Shown: positions 15,938-26,800 of the stretch, piece by piece
Layout of the letters: every line of letters begins with the position of its first letter
Position numbering within the stretch: position 1 is the stretch's first letter
Assembly: GCA_903918195.1 (NCBI GenBank)
Contig: CAIXDS010000311.1
Span: forward strand, 1-44,175
DNA from: an uncultured Acetobacteraceae bacterium
Lineage (GTDB): Bacteria; Pseudomonadota; Alphaproteobacteria; Acetobacterales; Acetobacteraceae
Reading direction: 5' to 3'
DNA length: 44,175 nt
Position numbers and translations under genes: made by a program
The notes under the pieces: model-generated
The model's database searches: none
What the model was told of the DNA's origin: nothing
What the model saw: only the letters and a program-made list of their open reading frames with translations

Positions 15938-16924
15938 TTATGCGCCCGGCGGCGCGCAGGAGCCGCCGCCGAGCACGCAGAACCGGGCACAGTGCGGATG
16001 ATTGAGTGCGACCGGCCGCGCCGCCGCGGCCAGGGTGGCGCCAAGCTCGAAGCGCGCATCGTAGGGCAGCAGGGTGCAGGCGACCACGCCGGGGCGGTCC
16101 GCGCCTTTGCGCTTCACCGCCATCCGCGCGGTCGCGCACATCAGGTCGTCCGGCCGCTGGTGCAATATGTCCCAGCAGGCGGTGGTGATCTCCGGAACAT
16201 CCGCGGCCGCGTCCATCTCCGGGAACAGTACCAGCGCCTGCGGGTCGCCGGCATCGAGCGGGATGGCGTGCGCCGCGAACAGCCGCGCGAAGCCCTGGCG
16301 CAGCGCCGCCTCGCCCTCCCCGGCCAGACCCTCCCCAGCGAGACCCGCCCGGCCGGCAACCCGGACGGCGACGCCGTGCCGCACCAGCCAGGCCAGCCCG
16401 TCCATCACCTGCGCGAAATTGCCGCTGCCACGCTCGGCATCGTGCCGCGCCGGGTCGGGGTGATCGAGGCTGACGCGCAACGTCAGCCTTTCGCCGTAGC
16501 TGCCGGCCAGGGCGAGCAGCGCCTCGGCATGGTGCAGCATCGGCTTCATCGCGTTGGTCAGCACCAGCGCTGCCAGACCGCGGCCGAGCACCTCCCGCAG
16601 CATCGCCGGCAGGTCACGGTTGAGAAACGGCTCGCCGCCGGTGAAGCCCACCTGCTGCAACGGCTGTTGCAACGCCGCCGCCTCGTCGAGCAGCGCCGTC
16701 ACCTCGCCGGCCGACATGTAGGCCAGCGCATCGTTGCGCGGGCTGCTGTCGATGTAGCAATGGGCGCAGGTGATGTTGCAGAGCGTGCCGGTGTTGATCC
16801 ACAGCATCCGCAGCCCGACGAAGGCCACGCTGGCGCGCGGCGCCCCCTGCGCGGTCACCAGCGGATCGCAAAACTTCGCGGCATCAAGCCGGCGCGGCGG
16901 CAGAGGGGCGGCTGGGCTGTTCAT
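15938..16924 (-). CDS. Radical SAM protein with C-terminal cysteine cluster
   Basis: This 328-residue protein has the radical SAM iron-sulfur motif CNITCAHC and the glycine-rich GFTGGEPFLN, both within the first half. The C-terminal part has further cysteines (VVACTLL, then HPHCARFCVLGGGSC at the very end), suggesting an auxiliary iron-sulfur cluster of SPASM/twitch type. The substrate cannot be inferred and no peptide precursor gene is seen nearby. The ATG at 16924 is preferred; an upstream extension is Arg-rich and unlike the family. A short tandem duplication (GLAGEGLAGEG) interrupts the middle. Confidence 0.8.
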   Translation of the reverse strand: MNSPAAPLPPRRLDAAKFCDPLVTAQGAPRASVAFVGLRMLWINTGTLCNITCAHCYIDSSPRNDALAYMSAGEVTALLDEAAALQQPLQQVGFTGGEPFLNRDLPAMLREVLGRGLAALVLTNAMKPMLHHAEALLALAGSYGERLTLRVSLDHPDPARHDAERGSGNFAQVMDGLAWLVRHGVAVRVAGRAGLAGEGLAGEGEAALRQGFARLFAAHAIPLDAGDPQALVLFPEMDAAADVPEITTACWDILHQRPDDLMCATARMAVKRKGADRPGVVACTLLPYDARFELGATLAAAARPVALNHPHCARFCVLGGGSCAPPGA

Positions 16925-17085
16925 GCGGTTCGATCTTCGCGGTCTGACGGGTCGCCGGGAAAGCGCGGCGATCAGCACATAGTTCACGCGCGCCGGCTGT
17001 CGAGCAACCATAATGCCGGCGCGAACGGGGGACGCAAAAGCCGCCCCTGCGTAGCCTGAGTTCCTTCTTTCCCGTCCGAGGCAGC

Positions 17086-18150
17086 ATGTCCCATCCGCAT
17101 CAGGACCTCACCCGCACGACGCTCGCCGTGCTGTTCATCGGCGGGCTCATGGCGGCCAGTTTCCGGGTGATGCAGCCGTTCCTGCCGGCGATCATCTGGG
17201 CGGTGACCCTGGTCATCGCCACCTGGCCGCTGATGTTGCGGGTGCAGCACTACGCCGGCAACCGCCGCGGCGCGGCCGTGCTGGTCATGACGCTGGCGTT
17301 GCTGCTGGTGCTGATCGTGCCGTTCTGGCTGGCCGTCAGCACCATCGTGGACAATCTGGATGAAATTGCCGGCCTGGTGCGGACCGTCCTGTCGCAGCCG
17401 GTGCCGCCGCCGCCGCACTGGCTGGCCGGGCTGCCGCTGGTCGGGATGCGGGCCACCCATGCCTGGGAGCAATTCACCTCGGCGGGCATGCAAGGGCTGG
17501 GCGCGACGCTGACCCCGTACGCCGGGCAACTGACCCGCTGGTTCGCCGCCGCCGTCGGCGGTCTGGGCGGGATGTTCGTGCAGTTCCTGCTGACCGTCGC
17601 CATCGCCGCGATCATGTTTGCCGGCGGTGAGCGGGCCGCCGCCACCGCGCTGCGCTTCGGCCGGCGGCTGGGCGGCGAGCGTGGCGAAGCGGCGGTGCGC
17701 CTGGCCGGTCAGGCGATCCGCGGCGTCGCCCTCGGCGTGGTGGTGACCGCGCTGGCGCAGAGCGTGCTGGGCGGCATCGGCCTGGCGATTGTCGGCGTGC
17801 CCTTCGCGCCGGTGTTGACGGCGATGATGTTCATGCTGTGCCTGGCCCAGATCGGCCCCGGGCTGGTGCTGGTCCCGGCGGTGGCATGGATGTTCTACGC
17901 CGGCGACACGCTGCTCGCGACCGTGCTGCTGGCCTTCACCGTCATCGCCATGACCATGGACAATGTCCTGCGGCCGTGGCTGATCCGCAAAGGCGCCGAC
18001 CTGCCGCTGCTGCTGATCCTGGCCGGCGTCATCGGCGGGCTGATCGCGTTCGGCCTGCTGGGCATCTTCCTCGGCCCCACGGTGCTGGCGATCGGCTACA
18101 CGCTGCTGAACGCCTGGATGGCGGAGGAGGACGAAGCGCCGCCGCCCTGA
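17086..18150 (+). CDS. AI-2E family transporter (YdiK/PerM type permease)
   Basis: This 354-residue inner-membrane protein has about eight hydrophobic segments: two near the N-terminus (17-52), one at 65-85, then a soluble loop and a C-terminal block of helices from about 160 to 345. This is the AI-2E transporter (UPF0118) pattern, with the family-typical FLGPTVLAIGYTLLNAW near the end. Members include the AI-2 exporter TqsA and Na+/H+ antiporters, so the substrate is unknown. It is divergent from the radical SAM gene with a 161-base gap. Confidence 0.88.
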   Translation: MSHPHQDLTRTTLAVLFIGGLMAASFRVMQPFLPAIIWAVTLVIATWPLMLRVQHYAGNRRGAAVLVMTLALLLVLIVPFWLAVSTIVDNLDEIAGLVRTVLSQPVPPPPHWLAGLPLVGMRATHAWEQFTSAGMQGLGATLTPYAGQLTRWFAAAVGGLGGMFVQFLLTVAIAAIMFAGGERAAATALRFGRRLGGERGEAAVRLAGQAIRGVALGVVVTALAQSVLGGIGLAIVGVPFAPVLTAMMFMLCLAQIGPGLVLVPAVAWMFYAGDTLLATVLLAFTVIAMTMDNVLRPWLIRKGADLPLLLILAGVIGGLIAFGLLGIFLGPTVLAIGYTLLNAWMAEEDEAPPP

Positions 18151-18284
18151 CGGCGTCCCGGTTATCATTTGGCAAGCATCCGGGCGGCAAAACTGACGCG
18201 CGGCGGCCTTGAAACCGCTGCGCAGACGTCTCGATCATTTTGCGGCCGTGCGGTAAGCTCGGGAAGAACACTGGGGCCGGAAAC

Positions 18285-21200
18285 ATGCGCAGCACCATAA
18301 CCATCGGACTGCTCGTGTTCGGCACCGTTGCCGCTCATGCCCAGGGCATCGACTGCGGCAAGGCGCGCAGTGCCGCCGAAAAAGCGATCTGCGCCAGCCC
18401 CGCCCTGATGGCGCTCGACCGCTCCATCGGCAGCGCCTATGCCGCCACCCTCGCGCAACATCCAGACCGCGCCGCCGACATGCGGCGGGACCTGCTGCGC
18501 TGGCTGCACGAGCGCGACGCCGCCTGCGCGGTACCGGCCGCGCACCTGACAGCGTGCCTGACCGGACAGCTCACCGCGCGCCTCGCCGCCCTGACGCCGG
18601 CGCCGGAAGCGGCGCCCGCCGCACCACCACCGCCGATCGCCGCAGCACCGCCGCCCCCGCCGCCGCCCCCGCCGCCGCCCGAGGTGCAGGTGCCGTCGCA
18701 GGCCAATCCGCCGGCGGCGGCGGCGTCGCTGGACGACGCCACCCTGCCCGCCACCGCCGAGGCCGGAACAAAACTGCACGTCACCAGCGCCGGCCGCTTC
18801 GCCGTAGCGCTGCACAGCAAAACAGGCGCGGCGCTGCAATTCGTCGACATGCTGACCGGCCCCTCCGACCTCAGCGGCGAGGCCGGCGCGCAGGACGGAC
18901 GGCTCGATCTGCTGCTCGACGAGGGCACCTACAAGCTGCGCGCCTTCTCCGCCCCCGGCGCCACCGGCGAGGTCGGCGTCTCGGTCGGCGCCTTCCGCGA
19001 TGCAGCGCCGCCGCGCGCGCTGCCGCCGCCGGGGCTTCTGTTCAGCGCCGAACTGCACGATCTGGAACAGCGCGCCTTCTGGCTCACCGTGCAGCCGGCG
19101 GCCGGCGCCACCGACGCCACCACCGGCGAAATCCGCATCGAGGCGGCCGGCCGGTCGCTGGCCGATCTGCGGCTGTGGCGCAACGGCGCGGAGCTGACCA
19201 CGCTGCAGCCGGAATTCCGCACCCTCACGCCGGTCCCCGGCCATCCGCTGGCCGACCTCCGCCTGACCGGGCGCGTGCCGGCCGGCACCTACCTCGTGAT
19301 CGCCTATGGCGGCCCTGCCCTGCCCTGGGCGGACGGGACCGCCGCACAACCGTTTCACCTGCGCGCGGGGAGCGCCGATGCGTTGGCCGCCGGCTGGGCC
19401 GGCGGCCAGATCGGGCCGCTTGGCAGCGAGGTTTTCACCGCCCCCGCCACCGCCTCACTGTTCCTGCTCACCCTGCCGCAGGCCGCACCGGCGGAGTTGC
19501 AAATCGGCGGCCAGACGGCGGCGATCGCCGCCAACAGCCGCGAGCCGCGCGCCATCCTGCGCACCGAAGCCGGCTATGCCCCGGTGGTCGAGGTGCGGGG
19601 CGCCGAGGGCCAGCGCTTCAGCCTGCGGGCGATGGAGCAGCCCATCGGCACCACCGCATCGAAGCCCGGCACCTGGTTCGTGTCGGCGGTCGCCACTGGC
19701 GCCGGCGGCGACGAGGTGCCGCCCGCCGTGCTGCTGGAGCGAACCGAAGACAAGGTGCCCGCGCGCATCGTCGCCGCCGCGCTGCCGAAGCTGGCGCCCG
19801 GTGCGCCGTGGCGGCGGCCGTTCAACCTGCGCGGCCCGACCACCCTGCTGTTCCAGACGCTGACCACCGGCCAAATTCAGGCGCGCGGCGCGGCTGGGCC
19901 GATCCCCCTGATCGAACCGCTTGTGCTGCAGGAAAACCTGCCGCCGGGCTTCATCGGCCTGCGTCTGCGGCCGCAGCCGGGCGCACAGGGCAGCATCGAT
20001 CTGGTGGTCGGCCCGCCGGGTCCGACGCCGGCACCGGCGCCCGGCTGGCCGGCCGATCCGATGCTGCCGCTCGGCGTGCAGACCCTCGCCGCCGGCCAGC
20101 AATGGCACCTGTACGCCACCGAGGCACCCGGCGTGGTCACCGGCCTGTCGCTGCGCGCGGTCCCAGTGGCGCTGGCCGAGGGACCGCTGACGGTGACGCA
20201 ACTGCCAGGCGTCGCGGTGCAGGTGCCGGTGCTGATCCCGCCGGCCGGCGCGCTCGGCGCGTCCGAAATCGGCGGCGGCGAAATTGCGGTCACGCTGGGC
20301 GAGCCGGCCCCGCAGGGCGGCCGGATGCTGACCCTGCCGGCGCCGTCGCGGGCGCGCAGCGTGGTGCTGTCCTGGCGCCCTCCCGCCGCCGCGCCGACCG
20401 ACATTCCGCCGCCGCCGCACGGCGACACGGCACCGCAGCTGCGCGCCGGCACGCCGGCCTGGTTCGACCTCGCGGCCGACGAACAGCGCAGTTTTGTCCT
20501 CAGCGTGGCCGAGGGCGGGCTGTACCGGCTGGAGACACTCGGCCGGCTGCGCACGCATGGCCGCATCGCCACCCCCTTCATCGCCGATCTGGACCATGCC
20601 GAGGCCAACGGCATCGGCCAGAACATGCTGATCCAGCGCTGGCTGCGCGCCGGCCGCTATCGCGTGGACGTGGCGGCCGACGACTCCGCCGGCCATGCCG
20701 GGCTGACCGCCACCCCGGCGCCGCTGCTCGAAGGGGCGGCGCTGATCCCGGGCGGCAGCGTGCGCGCCCGGCTGCCGGCGGGCACCGGAATCGCCTTCCA
20801 GGTGGCGATCGCCGAGGCCGGCAGCTACCGGCTGGACTTGGCCGGACTCGGCCGCGACTTCACCGCCCGGCTCGACGATGCGGAGGGCTGGCCGATCGCA
20901 ACCCCCGGCCCCGACAGGCTGGACCTGCAGCCCGGCCGCTACCGCCTGCTGGTCTCGCCGGAGGCGGTGGAAGCACGGGTGGTCGCCCGCCTCGCCGCCG
21001 TGCCGGCGCCGCCCGCCATCACCGGCCACGGCCCGCATGCGCTGGCCTTCGACTCCACGGCACAGGCAACATGGCGGGAACCGCCGGGGCGCGACACGCC
21101 GCGCACGCCGGATGGCTGGCAGTTCGCTCTGGCCGGCCCCGCCACCGTCACGATCGCCGTCAGCGACGGCATGCTGGCCGAGCTGTTCGCCGATGATGGC

Positions 21201-23807
21201 GCCACGGCCCCGCCGCTGGCCCGAATCACCCGCGACTACACCGGCACGCTGCCGGCCGGGCACTACCGGATCGAGGCGGCCAGCCTCGGCCGCAATGACC
21301 GGCTGGACTACACGCTGAAACTGTCCAGCCGGGAGCTGCAGCCGGACAATCCCCGGCAAATCACCCTGCCCGCCCATGTTCCCTTCGCGATCGACCGGGC
21401 GCGGGTGGTCAGCCTGACCAGCTTCGGCCGGGTGCCGGTGAAGGCGGTGCTGCGGCGCGCCGATGGCAGTGTCATCGCCCGTTATGGTGCCCGCGAGGAT
21501 GACTGGAACATCGCCGTTTCCCGCCTGCTGCCGGAAGGCGCCTATACGCTCGACCTCGCGGCGGCGGTGCCGCCGGAGGGCGGCGAACGCGTGGCCGCCC
21601 CCGACCGGCCGGCCAGGGCCTCGGATGAGTCGGAGTCATCCTCCTCCGACAGCGACGACGCCAACGCGGCCGATCCGCAGCAGCCGCAGACCGCTTCCAC
21701 CCAGGGAGCCACCCAGGGGAGCGATGCCGCCGCTGCCGACGATTCATCCAGCGACGAGGACAGCGGCACGAAAAAGCCGGACCAGCTTGTCGAACTCAGC
21801 CTGACCCTGCCGGAAGCGATGGCGGACGCCGTCGCCCCGTCGCGAACGACGGCGCTCGCGGGCGGCGGCGTGCACGTGCTGACCCTGCCGCAACCCGCAC
21901 CCGGCCAGCTCCTGACCGCGGCGGCGTCCGGCACCGCCGCGTTTGTCCTCACGCTGGAGCGGCAGGACGCGGCAGGCGCATGGCAGGTGGTGGCGCTCGA
22001 CCAGGGACGGGCGCCGCTGGTGGCGGTGCCCGCCGACGCGGAACAGCGGCCCTGGCGGGCGGAAATCTGGCCGATCGACGGCGGCGGCGAGTCCATCCTG
22101 TTCGCCGCCCGGGCGCTGGATGCGGCGTCCATGCCGCCCGGCCCGGCCCCGCTCGCCGCGGTGGCCGACATGCCGTTTCCGCTGGCGGTGGCGCATATCG
22201 CCCTGCCCGCGCCGGGCGTGGCCACGCTGCAGCCAGCCCCGGACGGGCTGCTGGCCGGCGGATGGCCCGGCCACGCGCTGGCCCCGGTGCAGGGGGGCAT
22301 GGTGATTCCCCAGGGCGTGGATGTGTGGCTGCTGTCGCGTGGCGCGCCGGTTTCCATTGCCGCGCTTCCGTTGCAGCCGGCAGCGGACAGCCCGGTGGCA
22401 CTCGCCCTGCCGGGAGGGGCGCAGGCGGTGTTGCCGGCGGCTCCGCCTGACGCCGGCACGTTGCGCGTCTGGCTGGCCGAAAGTGGGCTGGGGCAGCCCG
22501 GCATCGACGCCGGACACGGCATGGGGGCGGCGCCCGGCAGCGCGCTGGCGCTCGGCGCCACCGCGCCGGTGGTTCGCAATGCCGGATCGGACGAGGCGCT
22601 GCCGTTGCGGGTCACCCCGCTCAGCCTGACGCTGCTGCCGGCGCAAACCCCGATGTTTCCGGTTTCCCTCATGCTGGCCGGCCACGCCGCCCTGCCGGTG
22701 ACGCTGCCGGCCGGCGACAAGCGGCTGCAGGCCGATCTGGCCCCCGGCACGGCGATGATCGCCGGCTGGCAGGGGAACGATGCGCTGACCGCCTGGGCTG
22801 GCGCGACCGCGCTCAGCCGGGTCGCGCCGGGCGCCTGGACCGAGGCGCTGCTGGTGAACACCGGCCCCCTCCCCGCCCCGGTCGCGCTGTCCTGGGTGCC
22901 CTCGCCGGCGGAGGAGAAGCTGCGTCCCGGCACGGTGGAAAAACGGTTCTTCGGCGCAGCCGGTGCGTTTGACCGGACGCTGGAGCCGGGCAACGGTGCC
23001 CGGCTGGTGCTGGCGGGCGACGCCGAGGCGACCGTTGTTTTCGCTGACGGGCATATCCGGCGCGGCCGGTCGATCGTGCTGGACGGCCCCGGCCGCGCCG
23101 TCATCGCCCACGGCATCGGTCCGCTGGCATTGTGGATCGAGGCTCACGGCGCGTCCCCCTGGCCACAGCCGGCGGCGCAGGCGGTCGATGCGCCAGTCCG
23201 GCTCGCCATGTCCGGTGCGGCGATGGCGCTGCGGCTGTCGCCGGACAACCCGTTGCTGCTGCATGCCACCACGACCGCGCCGGTGCTGCTGGCGCTGGCG
23301 CAGGGCGGCCGGACGGCCACGCCCGAATTATTCCCGGCCGGTGCGGAGTGGCATCGCGCGCTCGCCGCCGGACCGGCCGAGTTACGCCTGTATTCGCCGC
23401 ATGACGGCCCGCTCGCCGGCACGCTGGAGCTGTCGGCGCAGCCGGTCACGCCGATCACCGAGGGGCTTGGCCCGACCGTCACGGTGGCCCCCGGCAGCAG
23501 CGCGGTGTTCGGGTTCCGGCTGACCCGCGCGGCGACGATCGGCGTCGGCGTGCGGACCGAGCCGGACGATGCCACCGTGCGCGTTCTGGACGCGGCCGGC
23601 GTGGTGCTCGGCGAAGGCGTGGCGCAGCTGCGCGCCCTGCCGGCGGGCAGCTACCTGCTGGAGGCCCGCGTGCCGCCCGGCGCCGCGACCACGATTCTGC
23701 GCCCGGCCGTGATCGGCATCACGCCGCGCGGCTCGGGACCGCCGGCGGAAGTGGCGCGGCACTATCTCGAACTGGTCGACCTGGCGCCGCAAGGGGACGC
23801 ACGATGA
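18285..23807 (+). CDS. Giant exported protein with N-terminal LprI-like domain
   Basis: This 1840-residue protein begins with a signal peptide (cleavage after AAHA, about residue 19). Residues 22-100 match the LprI/DUF1311 pattern (IDCGKARSAAEKAIC, then LLRWLHERDAAC), a family containing a mycobacterial lysozyme inhibitor. Its cysteines C24, C36, C81 and C91 are the only four I find in the whole protein, which suggests two disulfides. A run of 11 prolines (about 122-132) leads to a very long beta-rich region with recurring units such as LPAGTYLV, LQPGRYRLLV and LPAGHYRIEA, resembling strings of pre-peptidase-like beta-sandwiches. An acidic Ser/Asp linker lies at about 1112-1166. It overlaps the alpha-2-macroglobulin start by four bases (ATGA). 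I do not recognise the region after the LprI domain. Confidence 0.85.
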   Translation: MRSTITIGLLVFGTVAAHAQGIDCGKARSAAEKAICASPALMALDRSIGSAYAATLAQHPDRAADMRRDLLRWLHERDAACAVPAAHLTACLTGQLTARLAALTPAPEAAPAAPPPPIAAAPPPPPPPPPPPEVQVPSQANPPAAAASLDDATLPATAEAGTKLHVTSAGRFAVALHSKTGAALQFVDMLTGPSDLSGEAGAQDGRLDLLLDEGTYKLRAFSAPGATGEVGVSVGAFRDAAPPRALPPPGLLFSAELHDLEQRAFWLTVQPAAGATDATTGEIRIEAAGRSLADLRLWRNGAELTTLQPEFRTLTPVPGHPLADLRLTGRVPAGTYLVIAYGGPALPWADGTAAQPFHLRAGSADALAAGWAGGQIGPLGSEVFTAPATASLFLLTLPQAAPAELQIGGQTAAIAANSREPRAILRTEAGYAPVVEVRGAEGQRFSLRAMEQPIGTTASKPGTWFVSAVATGAGGDEVPPAVLLERTEDKVPARIVAAALPKLAPGAPWRRPFNLRGPTTLLFQTLTTGQIQARGAAGPIPLIEPLVLQENLPPGFIGLRLRPQPGAQGSIDLVVGPPGPTPAPAPGWPADPMLPLGVQTLAAGQQWHLYATEAPGVVTGLSLRAVPVALAEGPLTVTQLPGVAVQVPVLIPPAGALGASEIGGGEIAVTLGEPAPQGGRMLTLPAPSRARSVVLSWRPPAAAPTDIPPPPHGDTAPQLRAGTPAWFDLAADEQRSFVLSVAEGGLYRLETLGRLRTHGRIATPFIADLDHAEANGIGQNMLIQRWLRAGRYRVDVAADDSAGHAGLTATPAPLLEGAALIPGGSVRARLPAGTGIAFQVAIAEAGSYRLDLAGLGRDFTARLDDAEGWPIATPGPDRLDLQPGRYRLLVSPEAVEARVVARLAAVPAPPAITGHGPHALAFDSTAQATWREPPGRDTPRTPDGWQFALAGPATVTIAVSDGMLAELFADDGATAPPLARITRDYTGTLPAGHYRIEAASLGRNDRLDYTLKLSSRELQPDNPRQITLPAHVPFAIDRARVVSLTSFGRVPVKAVLRRADGSVIARYGAREDDWNIAVSRLLPEGAYTLDLAAAVPPEGGERVAAPDRPARASDESESSSSDSDDANAADPQQPQTASTQGATQGSDAAAADDSSSDEDSGTKKPDQLVELSLTLPEAMADAVAPSRTTALAGGGVHVLTLPQPAPGQLLTAAASGTAAFVLTLERQDAAGAWQVVALDQGRAPLVAVPADAEQRPWRAEIWPIDGGGESILFAARALDAASMPPGPAPLAAVADMPFPLAVAHIALPAPGVATLQPAPDGLLAGGWPGHALAPVQGGMVIPQGVDVWLLSRGAPVSIAALPLQPAADSPVALALPGGAQAVLPAAPPDAGTLRVWLAESGLGQPGIDAGHGMGAAPGSALALGATAPVVRNAGSDEALPLRVTPLSLTLLPAQTPMFPVSLMLAGHAALPVTLPAGDKRLQADLAPGTAMIAGWQGNDALTAWAGATALSRVAPGAWTEALLVNTGPLPAPVALSWVPSPAEEKLRPGTVEKRFFGAAGAFDRTLEPGNGARLVLAGDAEATVVFADGHIRRGRSIVLDGPGRAVIAHGIGPLALWIEAHGASPWPQPAAQAVDAPVRLAMSGAAMALRLSPDNPLLLHATTTAPVLLALAQGGRTATPELFPAGAEWHRALAAGPAELRLYSPHDGPLAGTLELSAQPVTPITEGLGPTVTVAPGSSAVFGFRLTRAATIGVGVRTEPDDATVRVLDAAGVVLGEGVAQLRALPAGSYLLEARVPPGAATTILRPAVIGITPRGSGPPAEVARHYLELVDLAPQGDAR

Positions 23808-26800
23808 CGCGGTTTGCTCTCCTGTTGGCGCTGCTGGCAGCCCCCATGCTTGTCCCGCTGGCGCACGCGCAGGCGCCGCTCGACCGGCTGCAGCGGGCCG
23901 ACGGGGCGCAGGTCGTGCCGGATCACTTCCTGCGCAGCTGGGACCCGGTCACCGTGCTGTTCGCGGCCGATACCGGTCCGGCCCAGGGCGGGCCGGAGGA
24001 TGCGCCGGAGCATCTGCTGACCCTCTCCCCCGCCAAGCCGGGCGCCTGGCAATGGCTGGGGCCGCGCACGCTGCAATTCCGCCCGACCGAGCCGTGGGAA
24101 CCGCTGCAACGGGTTTCCATCACCATCGGCGGGGCGACCACGACGCTGGTGCCGCTGCTGCCGGTGCCGCTACAGGCCGCGCCCCGCGAGGAGCCCAACG
24201 GCCGCGCCGATCTCGACACCGTCGCGCTGACCTTCGACCAGCCGGTCGATGAGCGCGCCCTGGCCCGGCTGCTGACCATCGAATTGCGGCCCCAGACCAG
24301 CGTCGCGCCGGCAGAGTCGCCGCCGCAGGTGCTGACCGCGCAGGATTTCACCATCCGCCCGATGGAGCGCGCCGCGCGCACGGACAAGCAGACCTATCTG
24401 ATCGTCCTGCACCAGCCGATCCCGGATGGCCGCGTCGCCACGCTGCGGCTGCGCCTGTCCGACGCGCCGGGGCTGGACGACCCGACCTTCGAGCTGCGGC
24501 TGCGCAGCGCAGCGCCGTTTGTCCTGACCGACCCGTCCTGCGGCACCGGCTACAGCCATGCGCAACGCGACGAGGTGACTAACTGCAGCCCGTGGCAGGG
24601 CCACCCGCTCAAGCCGCGGCAGATCAGCCTGCGATTCTCCGAAACGCCCGAGACGCTGGACATCGTGCACGCCCGCGACGCCCTGCGAATCACCCCCGAT
24701 CTGGACGATCTTGCGGTCAGCACCGGCAGCGAGCGCGAGCTGCGGATCGACGGAAAGTTCAAGGCGGAAACGGTCTATCACATCACCATCGCGCCCGGCG
24801 CCCTGCATGACACGAGCGGCCGGCCGCTCGCCGCCGCCGTGTCGGAGCGCTTCTCCTTCGACCCCGGCACCCCGTCGCTGGCCTGGGACGCCTATCAAGG
24901 CATTGTCGAGCGGCTCGGGCCGCAGATGGTGCCGCTGCGCGGCCATGGGTATGACCGGGCCGATCTGCGCCTCTATCCGATCGACCCGCTCGGCCGCGAT
25001 TTCTGGCCGTTCCCGCGCGCCGGCCTGACCACCAGCGACGAGACCGCACCGCCGCTGCCCGGCCGCGAGCCGCATGCTTATGTGGAATCCGCACCGATCA
25101 GCGGCGACGACATGGCACGGCGCATCCCGGCGCTGGGCTCGCCTTCGGTGTCCGAACTGGTCGATCTGCCGATCCGGCGCGGCGGGGTGGACGCCAAATT
25201 CGGCATCGACATCGCCCCGATGCTGGCCCGCATTGCCGGCCCCCGCCAGCCCGGCACCTATCTGCTCGGGCTGCGGCCGGTGGATGGCAGCTTCCGCCAA
25301 TGGGCGCGCGTGCAGGTCACCGACCTGTCGCTGAGCACGGTGGAGGAAGCCGAGCATGTGCGCTTCGTCGTCACCTCGCTGGCGACCGCCCAGCCGGTGG
25401 CGGGGGCCGAACTGCGCCTGGACGGCGTGCGCGACGAGGCCTTCGTGACCCTCGCACAGGGCATGACCGGCGCCGACGGCAGTTTTACGCTGGCCGCCCC
25501 GCTGCCGCTGGACCGCGACGGTAACCAAACAGCGGTGCGGCGCATTGTGGTGGTCAAGGCCACCGACACGCTGGTGCTGGAGCCGCAACGCGGACCGCAA
25601 CAATACGCCGCCGAAGCGTGGTCGCGCCCGGACTCCGCCTGGGCCGGCTGGATCAGCGCGCCGGTGGCCGACCGCCGCGAGCAGCCGCGCCTGCTGTGCC
25701 ACGTGTTCACCGAGCGGCCGATCTACCGGCCGGAGGAGCCGATCCTGATCGCCGGCATGGTGCGGCGCTATCAGGCCGGCGGGCTGGCCTACGCGACTGG
25801 CGTCGGCGAGGTGGTCATCAGCGGGCCGAACGAGCAGCAATGGAAGCTGCCGGTCACGCTCGACGAAATCGGCGGTTTTCACCTCCGCTTCGACCAGAAG
25901 ACCGAGGCGACCGGCGATTACGCCATCCAGTATCAGCCCAGGGAAGGCGAAGGCTGCGGCGCGATTACGGTAAAAAAAGAAGCCTACCGGCTGCCGACCT
26001 TCGAGGTGCTGCTCAACGGCCCGGCCCATGTGCCGCTGGATGCGCCGTTCCAGGTCGATCTGCTGGCCCGGTTCTTCGCCGGCGGGCTGCTGTCGGAGCG
26101 GCCGATCACCTGGCGGGTGACGCAATACCCGCATGTCTGGACGCCGCCGGGCCGGGAGGGCTTCAGCTTTTCCAGCGACAGCCGCTTCTCCGGCGACAGC
26201 ACCTTCCGCACCACCCCGGTGCTGAACCGGGAAAGCAAGACCGACCTCGGCGGCGCCGCCCAGCTCACCCTGGACCCGACCATCGAGCCGACCGCCCAGC
26301 CGCGCCAGTACCTGATCGAGGCGACGGTGACCGGCGACGACGATCTGCAGGTGCGCACCACCCAGCGCATCACCGCGCTGCCGCCCTTCGTGCTCGGCGT
26401 GAAGGTGCCGCGCTATCTGCCGAACGCGGGCGCCATCGACCCCGAGATCGTGGCCCTGGACGCCGAAGGGCACGAGGTATCCGGCCTGCCGATGACCGTG
26501 CGGCTGGTGCACCGGCAGTGGAACGCGCTGCTGCAGGCCAGCGACTTCGCCCAGGGCTCGGCCAAGTACGAAACCCAGGTACTGGACGAAACGGTGGCGG
26601 AACGCCGCCTCACCAGTGGCGCCGCGGCACTTCCGGTGCATTTCGACGCGCCGGAGGCCGGCGTCTACATCGTCGAGCTGGAGGCGGCCGACAAGGTCGG
26701 TCGCCGGCAGACGGTGAAGGTGGATTTGTTCATGGCCGGCGGCACGCCGGTGACATGGTCGCGCCCGCCGGCGCAGACCGTGACGGTGACCGCCGACAAG

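Noticed and set aside
15938..16924. Radical SAM protein as anaerobic sulfatase maturase for the arylsulfatase at 34007
   Set aside because: The cysteine spacing and length do not fit the seven-cysteine SPASM maturases, the genes are 17 kb apart, and nothing else links them.
21542..23264. Two minus-strand open frames of about 500 codons opposite the giant LprI-domain gene
   Set aside because: Both are Ser/Ala/Gly/Arg-rich shadows without motifs, overlapping each other in different frames.
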